14,533 nt of DNA from Acidimicrobiaceae bacterium (GTDB lineage Bacteria > Actinomycetota > Acidimicrobiia > Acidimicrobiales > Bog-793). How positions within the stretch are numbered: position 1 is the stretch's first letter; each line of letters starts with the position of its first letter. Below the pieces are notes generated by a model that was not told where the DNA came from, did no database searches, and saw nothing but the letters and a program-made list of their open reading frames with translations. The stretch is taken from the NCBI GenBank assembly GCA_027459565.1, contig DAIDIA010000268.1, positions 1 to 14,533 on the forward strand, given 5' to 3'. Below are positions 14,193 to 14,533 of this stretch, in pieces. A program made the position numbers and the translations under genes.

Positions 14193-14533
14193 CAACGACC
14201 GGTGAGCCCCCGAAGGGCCTCGACTATCGCTCGAGGATGTGGTGGACATCCGGGAATCTGGATATCGGATTCGACAATCTCATCGAGAACTGATTCCACC
14301 CCGTACGCACCCGTGAATATGCCACCGTTGACTGCGCAGTCGCCGCACGCGATCACCACTCGGGGTTCAGGCGTGGCGCTTACGGTGTGACGAAGTGGTT
14401 CTGCCATGTTTCGCGTCACGACTCCAGTCACGAGCAAACCATCGGCATGTCGAGGCGACGCCACGAGACGGGACCCAAATCGAGCTGCATCATAATGAGG
14501 CGCGAATGCGGAATGAATCTCAATTTCGCAACC
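14192..14533 (-). CDS. NuoB/HyfI-like Fe-S small subunit (3' part, starts outside window)
   Basis: The frame enters from the window edge and gives the last 113 residues. Even so, the NuoB/20-kDa pattern is clear: G-C-E-I-E-I at the very start, then Y-D-A-A-R-F-G-S-R-L-V-A-S-P-R-H-A-D-G-L-L-V-T-G, then A-C-G-D-C-A-V-N-G-G-I-F, then I-P-G-C-P-P-H-P. Counting from the edge, cysteines are at 2, 63, 66 and 96. The family's tetranuclear cluster uses Cys from these regions, so the cluster next to the large subunit appears to be kept. It likely passes electrons to or from the HyfG-like subunit. The stop overlaps the hyfB start by one base. The missing N-terminus is about 45 residues if the length resembles related small subunits. 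Confidence 0.88.
   Translation of the reverse strand, partial: GCEIEIHSAFAPHYDAARFGSRLVASPRHADGLLVTGVVTRNMAEPLRHTVSATPEPRVVIACGDCAVNGGIFTGAYGVESVLDEIVESDIQIPGCPPHPRAIVEALRGLTGR

Noticed and set aside
14192..14249. Extra 19 residues at the N-terminus of the HyfB-like protein
   Set aside because: The stretch is polar, overlaps the end of the Fe-S subunit gene in another frame, and the TGATG junction gives a better start at 14192.
1..14533. CRISPR arrays, tRNA or rRNA genes
   Set aside because: I saw no regularly spaced direct repeats of CRISPR length and no cloverleaf-like or rRNA-like segment in any intergenic region. Intergenic gaps are all under 250 bases.

Overview
The window looks like a moderately high-G+C bacterial chromosome, most likely an actinobacterium. 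This rests on the gene families, the use of GTG and TTG starts, one apparently leaderless start, and a membrane-complex operon that (from memory, not a search) has the same subunit order as Mycobacterium tuberculosis Rv0082-Rv0087. The placement is an inference; no rRNA or other marker gene is present.

Layout. Positions 1-963 (minus) hold a small two-helix membrane protein followed by the start of a CtaG-type cytochrome oxidase assembly factor that runs off the window. Next is a divergent pair: a short Smr-domain protein (minus, ending at 1171) and a secreted or membrane-anchored HtrA-type serine protease with one PDZ domain (1661-2710, plus). From 2707 to 5397 (minus) lies one large membrane-protein gene of the DUF2157 type, cut in two by an IS630-family insertion sequence at 3333-4485. 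The element has a TA target duplication, imperfect 27-bp terminal repeats and an intact DDE transposase. Removing it and one TA restores a single reading frame of about 511 codons. Divergent from this gene is a D-isomer-type 2-hydroxyacid dehydrogenase (5528-6448, plus). It is convergent with a class II aldolase/adducin-family protein (6618-7334, minus).

The second half (7539-14533, minus) is a tightly coupled operon for a group-4-hydrogenase-like, complex-I-like membrane complex. In transcription order it encodes a NuoB/HyfI-like Fe-S subunit (partial at the window edge), a HyfB/NuoL-like channel subunit, a HyfC/HycD (NuoH-like) subunit, a HyfE/HycP subunit, a HyfF/HycQ (NuoN/MrpD-like) channel subunit, and a fused NuoC-NuoD-like large subunit (HyfG/HycE). 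Every junction inside the operon is an abutting or 1-4 base overlapping stop/start.

The main point of interest is that the large subunit lacks both CxxC motifs that hold the NiFe centre (they read S-G-D-S and S-Y-A-G) and ends directly after the second motif, with no maturation peptide. The small subunit still has its cluster cysteines, and the antiporter-like subunits keep their key Glu and Lys residues. This fits the 'energy-converting hydrogenase-related' (Ehr) complexes: probably a redox-linked ion pump that is not a hydrogenase and whose substrate is unknown. The class II aldolase 204 bp downstream on the same strand may or may not belong to the same transcript.
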